Source of the DNA: Chloroflexota bacterium
GTDB lineage: Bacteria > Chloroflexota > Anaerolineae > Aggregatilineales > J027
Length of the DNA stretch: 64,000 nucleotides
Assembly: GCA_013112715.1 (NCBI GenBank)
Contig: JABFGB010000001.1
Span: 186,001-250,000, forward strand
Reading direction: 5' to 3'
The position numbers and the translations under genes are program-made. Of the stretch, positions 17,590 through 25,900 are shown piece by piece. Under the pieces are notes generated by a model. The model ran no database searches, was not told where the DNA came from, and saw only the letters and a list, made by a program, of their open reading frames with translations. Position 1 is the first letter of the stretch. Each line of letters begins with the position of its first letter.

Positions 17590-19347
17590 TTATCCGGCCC
17601 GTGCTGCCAATTTCGCGGCCATATCAATCGTCTGGGCGTTCCAATGTGTGCCACCAAAGAGGGCATCCGTCTCGAATGGCGCGGTATACCATGCCTTAAT
17701 CAAGACAAAATCGGAGCGAAGGAACAGTGGCACAATCGGATATTCACCTCGCACACCAAAGAAACCCTCCTCAATTTCGGCATACAACATCGTTCGCACT
17801 TCTGGGTCGTTGGAGCGGGCCGCCGCGTCCATCAAATCATCTACACTGCTGCACTGCCGCCGAAACCGATTCAGTGCCGTACACGAGAGCACATCCGTTA
17901 GCCAGCTATGCGCGTCGCCATACCCCGGCCCCCACCCCAACGTAAACATATTGGGGCGCTCATCTCCATAAACATCCGGCGCGATGGCTTCCAACAGCAC
18001 CGAAAATTCAAACTGCTCAATCGTGAATAGGGTCGGGTCACAGCCCAAATATTCTTCGGCGGACGACACCAAAAATTCGGCCCATGTGCCTGCCCCGGTA
18101 TAGGTCGCAATGGTGATATTTGGCAGCCCTTCACAGTTGCCATATCCCCCTCGCGCCAATTGATCTTTGGCAAATTCCGGGTCGAAGCCCACCCCGATTT
18201 CATTGATGGGCGGTGCATAGGCAATCCCTGTCGGCGTGAAATGAATCATTGGGATGCCACGTCCGCCGCGCACCTGATTGATAAAGGCTTGGCGGTCAAT
18301 GATGGCACTAAACGCCCGCCGCACCTGTACATTGTCAAACGGCGGCTTGTCTTGGATGAACCCAAAATAGAACACCGACAGATCAAATACTTGCCGGACT
18401 TCACCCTCAAAATCAGGACTCGCCAAGACATTTTGCAACTCTGCCGGGGGAACACCCGCCGCGTCAATCTTGTTATCAATATAGAGCGCAAACGACGTGC
18501 CTTGATCTTCAATTACAAGTTGCACAACCCGCTCCAAATTGCTGCGATACCCAAACAGATCATTCGGCAAGGCATCGTTTCGCACAAACACCCGCTGCAA
18601 GCCGCGTGTCAATTCTTGAATAAAAAACGGCCCATTCGTGACAATGTTGCCGGGGGCTGTCCATTCATCCCCATAATCTTGAATGACTTCCGCCGGAACA
18701 GGTCGCAGCATCCACATCGGCGTCATGGCAAAGAAAAACGCTGCCGGAAATTGCAGGGTGATTTCGAGGGTCTGCTCATCTAATGCCCGTACCTTTATCG
18801 TATCGCCATAGACCAAATCATCCGTTAGGCCATTGGCAGGCGTCTGATTGATGATGTCGCATCCAGAAATGACTTTCGCCGCTACCGTCCCATAATATCC
18901 ACCGAGGCGCGGATCACAGGTTCGTTTGATGCCATACACAAAGTCATCCGCCACGACTGGGCGTACTACTCCGGCGGTTTCACTGGCCGGGTCATACCGC
19001 ATCCAGTTGACATCCGAGCGTAACTGAAATGTCCACACCGTCCCGTCGTCATTCACGACCCATGACTTGGCAAGTTCTGGCACAACTTCATTGGTAAACG
19101 GGTCAACGTCGGTCAGACCCAAAAACAGGTTCTCAATCGGGGTCAACGATACCGTATCGGAGGCCAAAGCCGGGTCAAGTGTGCTGATTTCTGAACTCAC
19201 CGCCGCATCCAACGTTACCGGAACATCGGCTTGATATAACGCCACAATCGTGACGCCAGCATCCTCAGCCCCACTCATCCCCATCGGCCCACCCAACCCA
19301 ATGGCGATTGAGCCTACTAATCCCATTATCCATAGTCGCCGTCGCAT
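17590..19347 (-). CDS. Family 5 ABC transporter substrate-binding protein 6
   Basis: 585 aa. The ATG at 19347 follows AAGGGGCGAGG. It has a short signal peptide rich in Gly and Met (MRRRLWIMGLVGSIAIGLG), without lipobox. It is the most divergent copy of the six: it reads LERVVQLVIEDQGT, has DVYGDERPNMFTLGWGPG where others have TQDRPNAWTLGWGPD, and LFGYRSN where others have LFSGTGN. Key family blocks remain (EISTLDP, IENLFLGLTD, VRRAFSAIIDR, THWNAQTIDMAAKLAAR). It is first in transcription order of the tandem array and is followed at 22 bases by the HEAT gene, with no terminator between, unlike the other five. Confidence 0.92.
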   Translation of the reverse strand: MRRRLWIMGLVGSIAIGLGGPMGMSGAEDAGVTIVALYQADVPVTLDAAVSSEISTLDPALASDTVSLTPIENLFLGLTDVDPFTNEVVPELAKSWVVNDDGTVWTFQLRSDVNWMRYDPASETAGVVRPVVADDFVYGIKRTCDPRLGGYYGTVAAKVISGCDIINQTPANGLTDDLVYGDTIKVRALDEQTLEITLQFPAAFFFAMTPMWMLRPVPAEVIQDYGDEWTAPGNIVTNGPFFIQELTRGLQRVFVRNDALPNDLFGYRSNLERVVQLVIEDQGTSFALYIDNKIDAAGVPPAELQNVLASPDFEGEVRQVFDLSVFYFGFIQDKPPFDNVQVRRAFSAIIDRQAFINQVRGGRGIPMIHFTPTGIAYAPPINEIGVGFDPEFAKDQLARGGYGNCEGLPNITIATYTGAGTWAEFLVSSAEEYLGCDPTLFTIEQFEFSVLLEAIAPDVYGDERPNMFTLGWGPGYGDAHSWLTDVLSCTALNRFRRQCSSVDDLMDAAARSNDPEVRTMLYAEIEEGFFGVRGEYPIVPLFLRSDFVLIKAWYTAPFETDALFGGTHWNAQTIDMAAKLAARAG

Positions 19348-19409
19348 AACCTCGCCCCTTTATTTCTACGATGCCTCTCATTTATTGTACGAATTCATAA
19401 TCCGTGTAC

Positions 19410-19440
19410 AAAATAAAATACCCGCTGGAGGCGCAGCGGG
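19410..19440 (-). terminator. Terminator of the signalling/membrane operon
   Basis: CCCGCT (19421-19426) pairs with AGCGGG (19435-19440). On the minus strand the stem is followed by TATTTTATTTTG. It lies 31 bases past the stop of the membrane protein. Confidence 0.7.
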
Positions 19441-19471
19441 CTGAATTTTTGTCAGATTTAATGTGTTTTGG

Positions 19472-20557
19472 CTAGGCGGTTGGCTGGCTGGAATTGCGAA
19501 CATGGGCATCTGGATAACTACCAAAAAGGCTCCGCAGCACTACCTGTGAAACATAAGCAACCGTCGCCGCAGCCAAGACCGGCCCCATCCACAGCAACAG
19601 CCAAAACACATAACGGGGCATGGTGATAGTCAAGCGCCAGATTTCAATCGTCCAATTTCGATAATTCGGCAGCAGCAAATGTAGAGCGTGCCCCTTGCCC
19701 AACTCTGGCTCATACATCGTCAGCACTTGATAAATCATGACCAATACCAACAAGTGGATCATCACACCAACCGCCGAACTATAAATGATGTCCGGCTGTA
19801 ATCGCTGCAAATATTTACGTCCAAACCGGATGCCGACCCATGCCGCCACCAGCATATTAGTAAGGGGATTCACCAGTGAATCAATGTACAAAATGCCTGC
19901 CGTTCGTCCGCCTGTCGCTTCGACACCGGGAGCAAGATCAATATCGCGGATATTCAAGATTGCCAACCGCAAAAACAGCAGGGTCATAGGCAGCAGTGCT
20001 GCCACCACCACCGTTGTCCCATCTATTTTGGGCTTTGGCATGAAGTCTGAAAATGCACCGCTGGATGTGAAACTCCCCGTCACCACCGCCAACCCGACCA
20101 TCAATCCACCTAACACCATGACCATGACAAAAAAGGCCGGATAGGTCGGCAGCGCTTTGAAATAAAAAATATCGAGGATTTCGGTAAAGGCCTCGTGCCC
20201 TACATCGGGAAAATAACCAATCAGGATCATCCGCATCCCGACAGCAATTTCATAACCCAACACGGCACTCCAGACTGTTGAGGCGTGATAACCGGGGCGG
20301 TCTTGCCATAATAGTCCACAGATAAAAGCGCCGATATAGCCGCCAGCCCAGATGCCCAGCACCAACCAAATGGCCTCGCGCATATTATCGGGCAAATTGA
20401 CGATACCATAGCCGGGGAAAAAATCATTCAGCCGCTCTAGGGCCACGCCATTGAGTAGGGTGGCAACACCGAAGGTGATCCATGCCGTAAAGGTCAGTAC
20501 CCACAAATCAAGCCGAAACAGTCGGGAGGATAGAGATATTTTGGATTCGGTTGTCAA
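19472..20557 (-). CDS. Multi-pass membrane protein, unknown function
   Basis: 361 aa with about 8 predicted hydrophobic segments, beginning at residues ~17-36 (WVLTFTAWITFGVATLLNG) and ending at ~316-345 (VFWLLLWMGPVLAAATVAYVS). I do not recognise a family. No catalytic motif stands out; a charged loop (NIRDIDLAPGVEATGGRT) separates the middle helices. The start is TTG at 20557, the only initiation codon before the first helix, and its Shine-Dalgarno is poor. It follows the receiver gene at 30 bases and so is probably the last gene of a four-gene signalling operon. It could be a sensor, transporter or target of that system; this is inference from position. Confidence 0.7.
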   Translation of the reverse strand: MTTESKISLSSRLFRLDLWVLTFTAWITFGVATLLNGVALERLNDFFPGYGIVNLPDNMREAIWLVLGIWAGGYIGAFICGLLWQDRPGYHASTVWSAVLGYEIAVGMRMILIGYFPDVGHEAFTEILDIFYFKALPTYPAFFVMVMVLGGLMVGLAVVTGSFTSSGAFSDFMPKPKIDGTTVVVAALLPMTLLFLRLAILNIRDIDLAPGVEATGGRTAGILYIDSLVNPLTNMLVAAWVGIRFGRKYLQRLQPDIIYSSAVGVMIHLLVLVMIYQVLTMYEPELGKGHALHLLLPNYRNWTIEIWRLTITMPRYVFWLLLWMGPVLAAATVAYVSQVVLRSLFGSYPDAHVRNSSQPTA

Positions 20558-20587
20558 ACGTCGTTCTCAATTCATGATGTAGGCAGT

Positions 20588-21079
20588 TTAAGCCGGAGGT
20601 GTTTTCTTTTCTTGCCGAATCTTGATTTCGGCTTTCGCCTCTGCTGCTGCTTCGGCCTTTTCTTTGGCAGCAATCTCTTGACGTTTATTTACCACCTCGT
20701 CCAAGATTTTCCGCAGTTCAGGCATAGCAGGCAGGGGCTTATACATGAGTTTATCGGCCTGTGCTTGCGTAATGGCTTCGCGCTCGTCATCCGGCGACAG
20801 ACGATAGGCCGTAATCAAAACAATCGCCACATTTCTAAGGATTGGGCTTTTGCGCAGACGGCTGCCAACTTCTGGCCCACTGGCTTCTGGCAAACGAATA
20901 TCCAAAATCGCCAGTTCAGGCAGTTCGCCATGTACACGACCTTGATCTACCGCATCAATCCATGAGATTGCTTCGGCTCCATCCACAAATGCAACGCCCT
21001 CAATGCCCCATAATTCAAACATTGCAAGGAGGACATCATAAATATCCGGTTCGTCCTCAACCACCATCCACGTTCGCAA
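20588..21079 (-). CDS. Single-domain response regulator with basic/acidic tail
   Basis: 163 aa. It starts with TTG at 21079, after GGGGAG. It is a CheY-like receiver with acidic pair Glu8/Asp9/Glu10, phospho-acceptor Asp60 in AILDIRLPE, Thr in ITAYR and the KPLP lysine near residue 113. After residue 135 the tail is a Lys/Glu/Ala-rich helix (AAKEKAEAAAEAKAEIKI) and not a DNA-binding domain. It is therefore a relay or protein-interaction regulator. It resembles the receiver at 22479-22904 in its TWM(V/L)VEDE start and Asp60 spacing, suggesting duplication around the kinase gene between them. Confidence 0.88.
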   Translation of the reverse strand: MRTWMVVEDEPDIYDVLLAMFELWGIEGVAFVDGAEAISWIDAVDQGRVHGELPELAILDIRLPEASGPEVGSRLRKSPILRNVAIVLITAYRLSPDDEREAITQAQADKLMYKPLPAMPELRKILDEVVNKRQEIAAKEKAEAAAEAKAEIKIRQEKKTPPA

Positions 21080-21101
21080 TGTTCACAACTCCCCTTATGA
21101 A

Positions 21102-21120
21102 TTTTTAGGAAATTTTGCTT
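21102..21120 (-). repeat. 19-bp near-repeat upstream of receiver gene, copy 1
   Basis: TTTTTAGGAAATTTTGCTT on the plus strand differs at only 2 of 19 positions from the sequence at 23101-23119. It lies 23 bases upstream of the TTG start of the receiver gene. Confidence 0.45.
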
Positions 21121-21177
21121 AAATCATACCATCAGTGATGTTCTCAGCAAGTGTCACCGTTTGAGACTGGTTAGAAC

Positions 21178-22446
21178 CTACGCCGCTTCATCATACTGTG
21201 CAATCGGAAACGCCATAATAAAGGTCGTCCCTTGACCGGGCATACTCGCAACACTTAATGTCCCGCCATGTGCCTCCGTGACGGCTTTGGCAACAAACAA
21301 CCCCTGCCCCAAGCCGCGTGGATCAATCACTTTACCATCGGGAGTACGGGCCTCCCCACGATAAAAGCGGTCAAAAATGTGCGGTAAATCGTGGTGGGAA
21401 ATCCCAACACCCGTATCCTCGACTTTGACCAACACATATCCATCACGCACCGCCCCAACCTTGACAATGATCTCACCACCGGGCAGGGTGTATTTAATCG
21501 CGTTATCAATCAAATGCCCCAATGCCCACAGCAGCCGTTTTTCATCGCCCAAAATCAAGGCACTTTCGGGATGCGTGACCATCACTGTGACCTGTAAATC
21601 GGCTTTTTTCAATCGCTGGTCAAGTCCTTGCAGCACATTAAACACCTGATTGGGCAGTTGCACCAATTCACGTCGTACCGCAAAACTGCCCCCGCCAATT
21701 TCGGATAGGTCAAGCAGTTCGACCACCATTCTATCCATTATGGCAACATTCCGCCCTATCGCCTCCAAAAATTTACGATTTGGGGGTTTGCCCTCTGGCA
21801 AATTCAGCATGACATCGCTCATGCCCTTGATGGCCGTCAAGGGTGTGCGCAGTTCATGCGACATCTGCGTCACGAATGAATCTTTGAGTCGTTCGGCAAG
21901 GGCATCTGAGGTCACATCACGCAAAACCATGACTGTTCCGAGGAATTCACCTGACTCGGAAAACACCCGTGCCAAGCGTACCCCCAGCAGCCGATCATTG
22001 ACCTGAACCCGCTGCGGATCACCTAACGGCTCTACCTGTCCGGCAAAAGTGGTGTCGCGCTCAAACGTCACGTACTCTTTAAACAACTGACCGAGTGGAC
22101 TGTCCCAAAAATGACGTGTGCTGCCAATCATATCGCGGGCGGCTTCGTTCATCAGCACAATCCGTCCGTCCGGGCTTTGCATCACCACACCTTCATCCAA
22201 CGTCGCCAAAACCCCCGTCAGCCGTGCCAATTCGATATTTTGGGTTTTGACCCGCTGCTGCACCGCATGAAGATGGGCCTGTGCGCCGCGCAAGGCTTCG
22301 GGGTCAACCAAAATCTTGTGCCGATGACTCAAGTTCAGATATAACCGCTTAAAAAATGTGTCTGTGACATTAGCAAGGTCACTCACCACACGCATAAAAC
22401 CGCGCAGTTCTTGTGCGCCAGCGTCAGGGGTTGTCTGGTTTGACAA
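21178..22446 (-). CDS. PAS-domain sensor histidine kinase
   Basis: 422 aa. TTG at 22446 follows AAAGGAG with 7-base spacing. The N-terminal 70 residues are helical with no membrane segment, so the kinase is cytoplasmic. Residues about 75-180 form a PAS domain (LATLDEGVVMQSPDGRIVLMNEA). The HisKA helix has His197 in FVTQMSHELRTP. The HATPase_c domain shows N-box (HLIDNAIKY), G1 (VEDTGVGI), F-box (IFDRFYRG) and G2 (GLGQGLFV). It is flanked by two single-domain receivers, 32 bases after the first, so they are its likely partners. The signal is unknown; PAS suggests a small ligand or redox. Confidence 0.93.
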   Translation of the reverse strand: MSNQTTPDAGAQELRGFMRVVSDLANVTDTFFKRLYLNLSHRHKILVDPEALRGAQAHLHAVQQRVKTQNIELARLTGVLATLDEGVVMQSPDGRIVLMNEAARDMIGSTRHFWDSPLGQLFKEYVTFERDTTFAGQVEPLGDPQRVQVNDRLLGVRLARVFSESGEFLGTVMVLRDVTSDALAERLKDSFVTQMSHELRTPLTAIKGMSDVMLNLPEGKPPNRKFLEAIGRNVAIMDRMVVELLDLSEIGGGSFAVRRELVQLPNQVFNVLQGLDQRLKKADLQVTVMVTHPESALILGDEKRLLWALGHLIDNAIKYTLPGGEIIVKVGAVRDGYVLVKVEDTGVGISHHDLPHIFDRFYRGEARTPDGKVIDPRGLGQGLFVAKAVTEAHGGTLSVASMPGQGTTFIMAFPIAQYDEAA

Positions 22447-22478
22447 CAGCCACTCCTTTCAGGAGGTCGTTCATACCG

Positions 22479-22904
22479 CTACGACGAATGTTGCGGCGGC
22501 TCATACTTCTTTTCTAGGACTTCCGTGATGATCTTATGAAACCGATCAAAATCTGGTAGCGGCTTAAAGATAATCCGATTCACGCCATCATTCGTCCGCA
22601 TTTCTTCTTGCTGACCTTCAGAAAGCTGAAAAGCGGTCATCAGGATAATGGGAATTTTGCCCAATTTTTCAGACTTCCGCATCCGTTGAGCAATCTCATT
22701 GCCATTTGGCCCCGGCATACGGATGTCACTGAGCAGAAACTCTGGTAGATCACCCCCAAAGGTGCCATTGTCTACACTGTCAATGAATGCAACCGCATCC
22801 CGACCATTCGAAAATTCTAAGACCTTGTGCCCCCAAACCTGAAACATCACTTTCACAACGTTTCGGATGTCTATCTCATCTTCCACCAACATCCACGTAG
22901 ACAA
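22479..22904 (-). CDS. Single-domain response regulator
   Basis: 141 aa with TTG at 22904, set by AGGAGG at 22911-22916 with 6-base spacing and by similarity to the start of the sister receiver. A longer frame of 33 codons has no Shine-Dalgarno. Receiver landmarks: Glu8/Asp9/Glu10, Asp60 in LLSDIRMPG, TAFQ and FKPLPD. There is no output domain, only a short tail ending in PPQHSS. It is first in the operon with the PAS kinase and second receiver, and is likely to act by protein contact. Confidence 0.88.
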   Translation of the reverse strand: MSTWMLVEDEIDIRNVVKVMFQVWGHKVLEFSNGRDAVAFIDSVDNGTFGGDLPEFLLSDIRMPGPNGNEIAQRMRKSEKLGKIPIILMTAFQLSEGQQEEMRTNDGVNRIIFKPLPDFDRFHKIITEVLEKKYEPPQHSS

Positions 22905-23100
22905 TCGCGCCCTCCTGAAAAAATCGCAATGTGCTTCATCAAAGTCGCTCCCGTATCCGATTTCCATTCTCCCCGTTGTCCGAAAAATGGTAACAGTGAG
23001 CAACTATCCTATGCAACTATTCGTTTGATGATTTTGAATACAGTCTGATTTCTGTATGCTTTGATTATTTTAATTCAATTTTCACCCAAACGTTCCTAAA

Positions 23101-23119
23101 TTTTTACGAAATTTAGCTT
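23101..23119 (-). repeat. 19-bp near-repeat upstream of receiver gene, copy 2
   Basis: TTTTTACGAAATTTAGCTT differs from the copy at 21102-21120 at 2 positions. It overlaps a perfect 8-bp inverted repeat CTAAATTT (23096-23103) / AAATTTAG (23109-23116) with a 5-base loop. It lies about 195 bases upstream of the TTG start at 22904. Confidence 0.45.
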
Positions 23120-23294
23120 TTATAAAAAATGGGCGCGTCGCAAATCGGTATGTAGAAACTGATGATTTTCTTTCGGCGTAACACTTTCCCAGCTTTGTGA
23201 TACTAATTCATGAGCAATACTCCGCACCTCCTATACTCTCACTAGATAAGGAAAGCTATCGTGACCCAAATACTACACTTGTTGGAGAGTCTCA

Positions 23295-23924
23295 ATGTTT
23301 GAAACTTCAACCCTCATGACGTTTCTAGCCGCAGCCATCGCCATTATCCTTGCGCCGGGACCCGCCCAAGCATTGGTTTTTTCGCGCAGCATCAGTGATG
23401 GGAAAAAATCGGGCATTATGACGGCGTTCGGCCTCAATGTCGGCACGATCTTTCACTCTATCGCAGCAGCACTCGGCCTATCCGCAATATTGGCGACGTC
23501 AGCATTAGCCTTTGAAACTGTGAAATACCTCGGGGCAGCCTACCTGATTTATCTCGGCATCCGCGAACTGCGTACCCGAAATCTATCTCATACCCAAGCA
23601 GTACCTTCCAGCGCAAAACCCACCCAAGCCTTTACAAAAGCGGTTTTCACTGGCGTTTTGAACCCAAAGGTGGCGTTGTTTTTTCTGGCTTTCCTACCCC
23701 AGTTTGTTGACCCACAGCGCGGCCCGGTGTTCGTCCAATTCCTTGTGCTTGGCTTGATCCTTGCCTCACTGGATACAGTGTATGAATCGGTGTTGGCTGT
23801 TTTGGTGGGTAGCCTCAGTGATCACCTGCTGCATAACACCCGTTTTACTCTATGGCGTCAGCGTATGACCGGAGGCATTCTGATTGGGTTGGCGGCGCGT
23901 CTGGCGCTAGTACAGCGGGAATAG
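23295..23924 (+). CDS. LysE/RhtB family amino-acid exporter
   Basis: 209 aa with about six membrane helices. The ATG at 23295 follows TTGGAGAG. The family signature is the N-terminal AAAIAIILAPGPAQALVFSRSISDGKKSGIMTAFG region, in which the APGP turn and the following Gly-rich loop are typical, and KYLGAAYLIYLGIRELR in the third helix. These proteins export small amino acids or homoserine lactones with a proton gradient. The actual substrate cannot be told from sequence. The gene stands alone, with a divergent signalling operon upstream and an 87-base gap to the next gene. Confidence 0.92.
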   Translation: MFETSTLMTFLAAAIAIILAPGPAQALVFSRSISDGKKSGIMTAFGLNVGTIFHSIAAALGLSAILATSALAFETVKYLGAAYLIYLGIRELRTRNLSHTQAVPSSAKPTQAFTKAVFTGVLNPKVALFFLAFLPQFVDPQRGPVFVQFLVLGLILASLDTVYESVLAVLVGSLSDHLLHNTRFTLWRQRMTGGILIGLAARLALVQRE

Positions 23925-24011
23925 CGCTGTAGCCAAAATCCACTAATCCCCAAATCCGCCAGTCATGTTACACTCCCCATCAACCGTATCCAATGAAAGA
24001 ATGGATGTCAC

Positions 24012-24578
24012 ATGGCAAAAGTGCATGACGAAATTACCCCCTATCTGCGCGAACTGGTGGAGCAGCAGCACATCTTTTTTGTTGCAACCGCCCCTCTTTC
24101 TGGCGAAGGTCACATCAATTTGTCCCCCAAAGGATTAGACTGCTTCCGCGTCTTGTCGCCGCACAAGGTAGGGTATCTGGATTTAACAGGCAGTGGCAAT
24201 GAAACCTCCGCCCACCTGCTCGAAAATGGCCGCATCACCTTGATGTTCTGCACCTTTGATGGCCCCCCCAATATCATTCGCTTTTATGGCAAAGGCCGCG
24301 CCGTCATCCCCGGCACACCCGAATGGGATGAGCTAATTCCCTATTTCGGCACAAGCCTTCCCGCCATTCGTCAAATCATTGTGGCCGATATTGACCGTGT
24401 GCAAACCTCCTGTGGTCATGGCGTGCCCCTGATGGAATTTGTTGCCGAACGTGATCTCATCCAGCGTTGGGCCGATACCAAAGGTGAAGGCGGCCTTGAA
24501 ACCTATCGCCGTCAGAAAAACACCCAAAGCATTGACCAGCTACCCACGCCACTTTTTGCCCAACAGGAAAATGTATGA
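24012..24578 (+). CDS. Pyridoxamine 5'-phosphate oxidase-family protein
   Basis: 188 aa. It has the split beta-barrel flavin-binding fold of the PNPOx-like family: IFFVATAPLSGEGHINLSPKG, VGYLDLTGSGNETSAHL and FYGKGRAVIP. This branch (SPKG and LDLTGSGNET) is different from true PdxH and usually binds FMN or F420 in oxidoreductases of unknown substrate. The start at 24012 is the first Met before the helix KVHDEITPYL. Its stop overlaps the next gene's start (ATGA), so the two flavin-fold proteins are translationally coupled. Confidence 0.85.
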   Translation: MAKVHDEITPYLRELVEQQHIFFVATAPLSGEGHINLSPKGLDCFRVLSPHKVGYLDLTGSGNETSAHLLENGRITLMFCTFDGPPNIIRFYGKGRAVIPGTPEWDELIPYFGTSLPAIRQIIVADIDRVQTSCGHGVPLMEFVAERDLIQRWADTKGEGGLETYRRQKNTQSIDQLPTPLFAQQENV

Positions 24579-25087
24579 CCGTCACCGTTGATGATTTCCG
24601 CGCTGTCATGCGCCAATGGCTTACTGGGATTACTATCGTCACCGCCTATTCACGTGAATTAGGTCGTGCGCGAGGCATCACCGTGAATTCATTTACCTCC
24701 GTATCCTTTAACCCCTTGCTCGTGTCGATCTGCCTTACTAAATCCACCGAGACCGCCCAAGCCGTCCTCGATTCCGGCGCATTCGGCGTCTCAATTCTAT
24801 CCAGCGAACAGGGCTATCTCTCGGTTCGTTTTGCGGGAATGGACCCCGATTTCCCCGCCGACCTCGACCGATTTACCGGTGTCCCCACCCACACTGCGAT
24901 TACCCGTTCGCCTCTGTTGACCAATGGCCTCGGCTATTTAGATTGCAAAGTATGGGCCGTGTATGATGGCAGCACTCACCACATAATCGTTGGGGAAGTT
25001 GTAGCGGCGGCCTTAAATCCATCCACCCCCCACGAGCCGCTCCTGTATTATAATCGGGTGTATCGGCAGTTGATGCCCCCGGAATAA
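24575..25087 (+). CDS. Flavin reductase domain protein
   Basis: 170 aa, full length for flavin reductase-like (FMN-binding split barrel) proteins. Landmarks: FRAVMRQWLTGITIVTAY, GITVNSFTSVSFNPLLVSICL and FGVSILSSEQ, then HHIIVGEVV near the end. Members reduce FMN with NAD(P)H or act as a bound flavoprotein for a partner oxygenase. The ATG overlaps the preceding stop codon by four bases (ATGA). No monooxygenase gene is next to it; its likely partner is the PNPOx-like protein upstream. Confidence 0.9.
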   Translation: MTVTVDDFRAVMRQWLTGITIVTAYSRELGRARGITVNSFTSVSFNPLLVSICLTKSTETAQAVLDSGAFGVSILSSEQGYLSVRFAGMDPDFPADLDRFTGVPTHTAITRSPLLTNGLGYLDCKVWAVYDGSTHHIIVGEVVAAALNPSTPHEPLLYYNRVYRQLMPPE

Positions 25088-25091
25088 ACCA

Positions 25092-25676
25092 ATGGATAGC
25101 GTTTACACCCCAGATGAGCAGTACCAATTGTTGACAACAGCACGGGCAACACTTGAGGCGGTCACACAAGGAGCGGCCTTGCCTAGCCTCAATTTGCACG
25201 ATTTTTCACCCGCCCTCCAAGCTGAACGTGCCTGTTTCGTCACGTTGACCTATGCCCACTCTGGTGAATTGCGCGGCTGCACAGGTACATTAGTCGCCCG
25301 CAGCCCACTGATCTGGGAAGTTGCCTATACCACCCGCCAGACCGCCCTAAATGACCCGCGTTTTTATCCCGTCACCCCCGACGAAGTGCCCCATGTGCAT
25401 ATTGAAATCAGCATCCTCACACCGATGCAGCCCTTACCCTACACCACCCCCGCCGACCTCATAGCAAAATTACGCCCCAGTGTGGATGGCGTCATCTTGC
25501 AACTGAATGAGCACCGCGCCACTTTTTTACCACAGGTCTGGGATCGTGTGCCCGACCCCGCCACTTTCCTAAACATGCTGTGCGACAAAATGGGGGTTGC
25601 GCCGGATACATGGCAGCACATTCCTTTGCAGGTCTTTACCTATCAATCCATCGTTGTCGAAGAGCCTCACCCCTAG
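25092..25676 (+). CDS. amrA: AMMECR1 domain protein (AmmeMemoRadiSam protein A)
   Basis: 194 aa. It carries the AMMECR1 hallmarks: ACFVTLTYAHSGELRGCTGTL, DPRFYPVTPDEVPHVHIEISILTP, VDGVILQLNEHRATFLPQVWD and the C-terminal LCDKMG. In many bacteria and archaea this domain occurs with a Memo-like dioxygenase and a radical SAM enzyme, whose joint function is unproved. Neither partner is in this window, so it is an orphan locally. It begins 4 bases after the flavin reductase and probably belongs to that operon. Confidence 0.93.
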   Translation: MDSVYTPDEQYQLLTTARATLEAVTQGAALPSLNLHDFSPALQAERACFVTLTYAHSGELRGCTGTLVARSPLIWEVAYTTRQTALNDPRFYPVTPDEVPHVHIEISILTPMQPLPYTTPADLIAKLRPSVDGVILQLNEHRATFLPQVWDRVPDPATFLNMLCDKMGVAPDTWQHIPLQVFTYQSIVVEEPHP

Positions 25677-25900
25677 ATTTATCATCTTCCAAACCAAATC
25701 GCCTCATATCTCCCTTAATCCTTTTGGTCTCCCTGTCCCTTCAGTGGACAAGGGAATTTTATTCCTCGGCTCAACTTTCGACCTATCAATCCACAATCAC
25801 CCACCGTTCGCCCTATTTCAGCACTCTGTACTATTGCAGCCCATCCCACATCCCTTTAAAATCGGCTTGTAATGTTTGTCACAAGTTAGGATTAGTGCCA

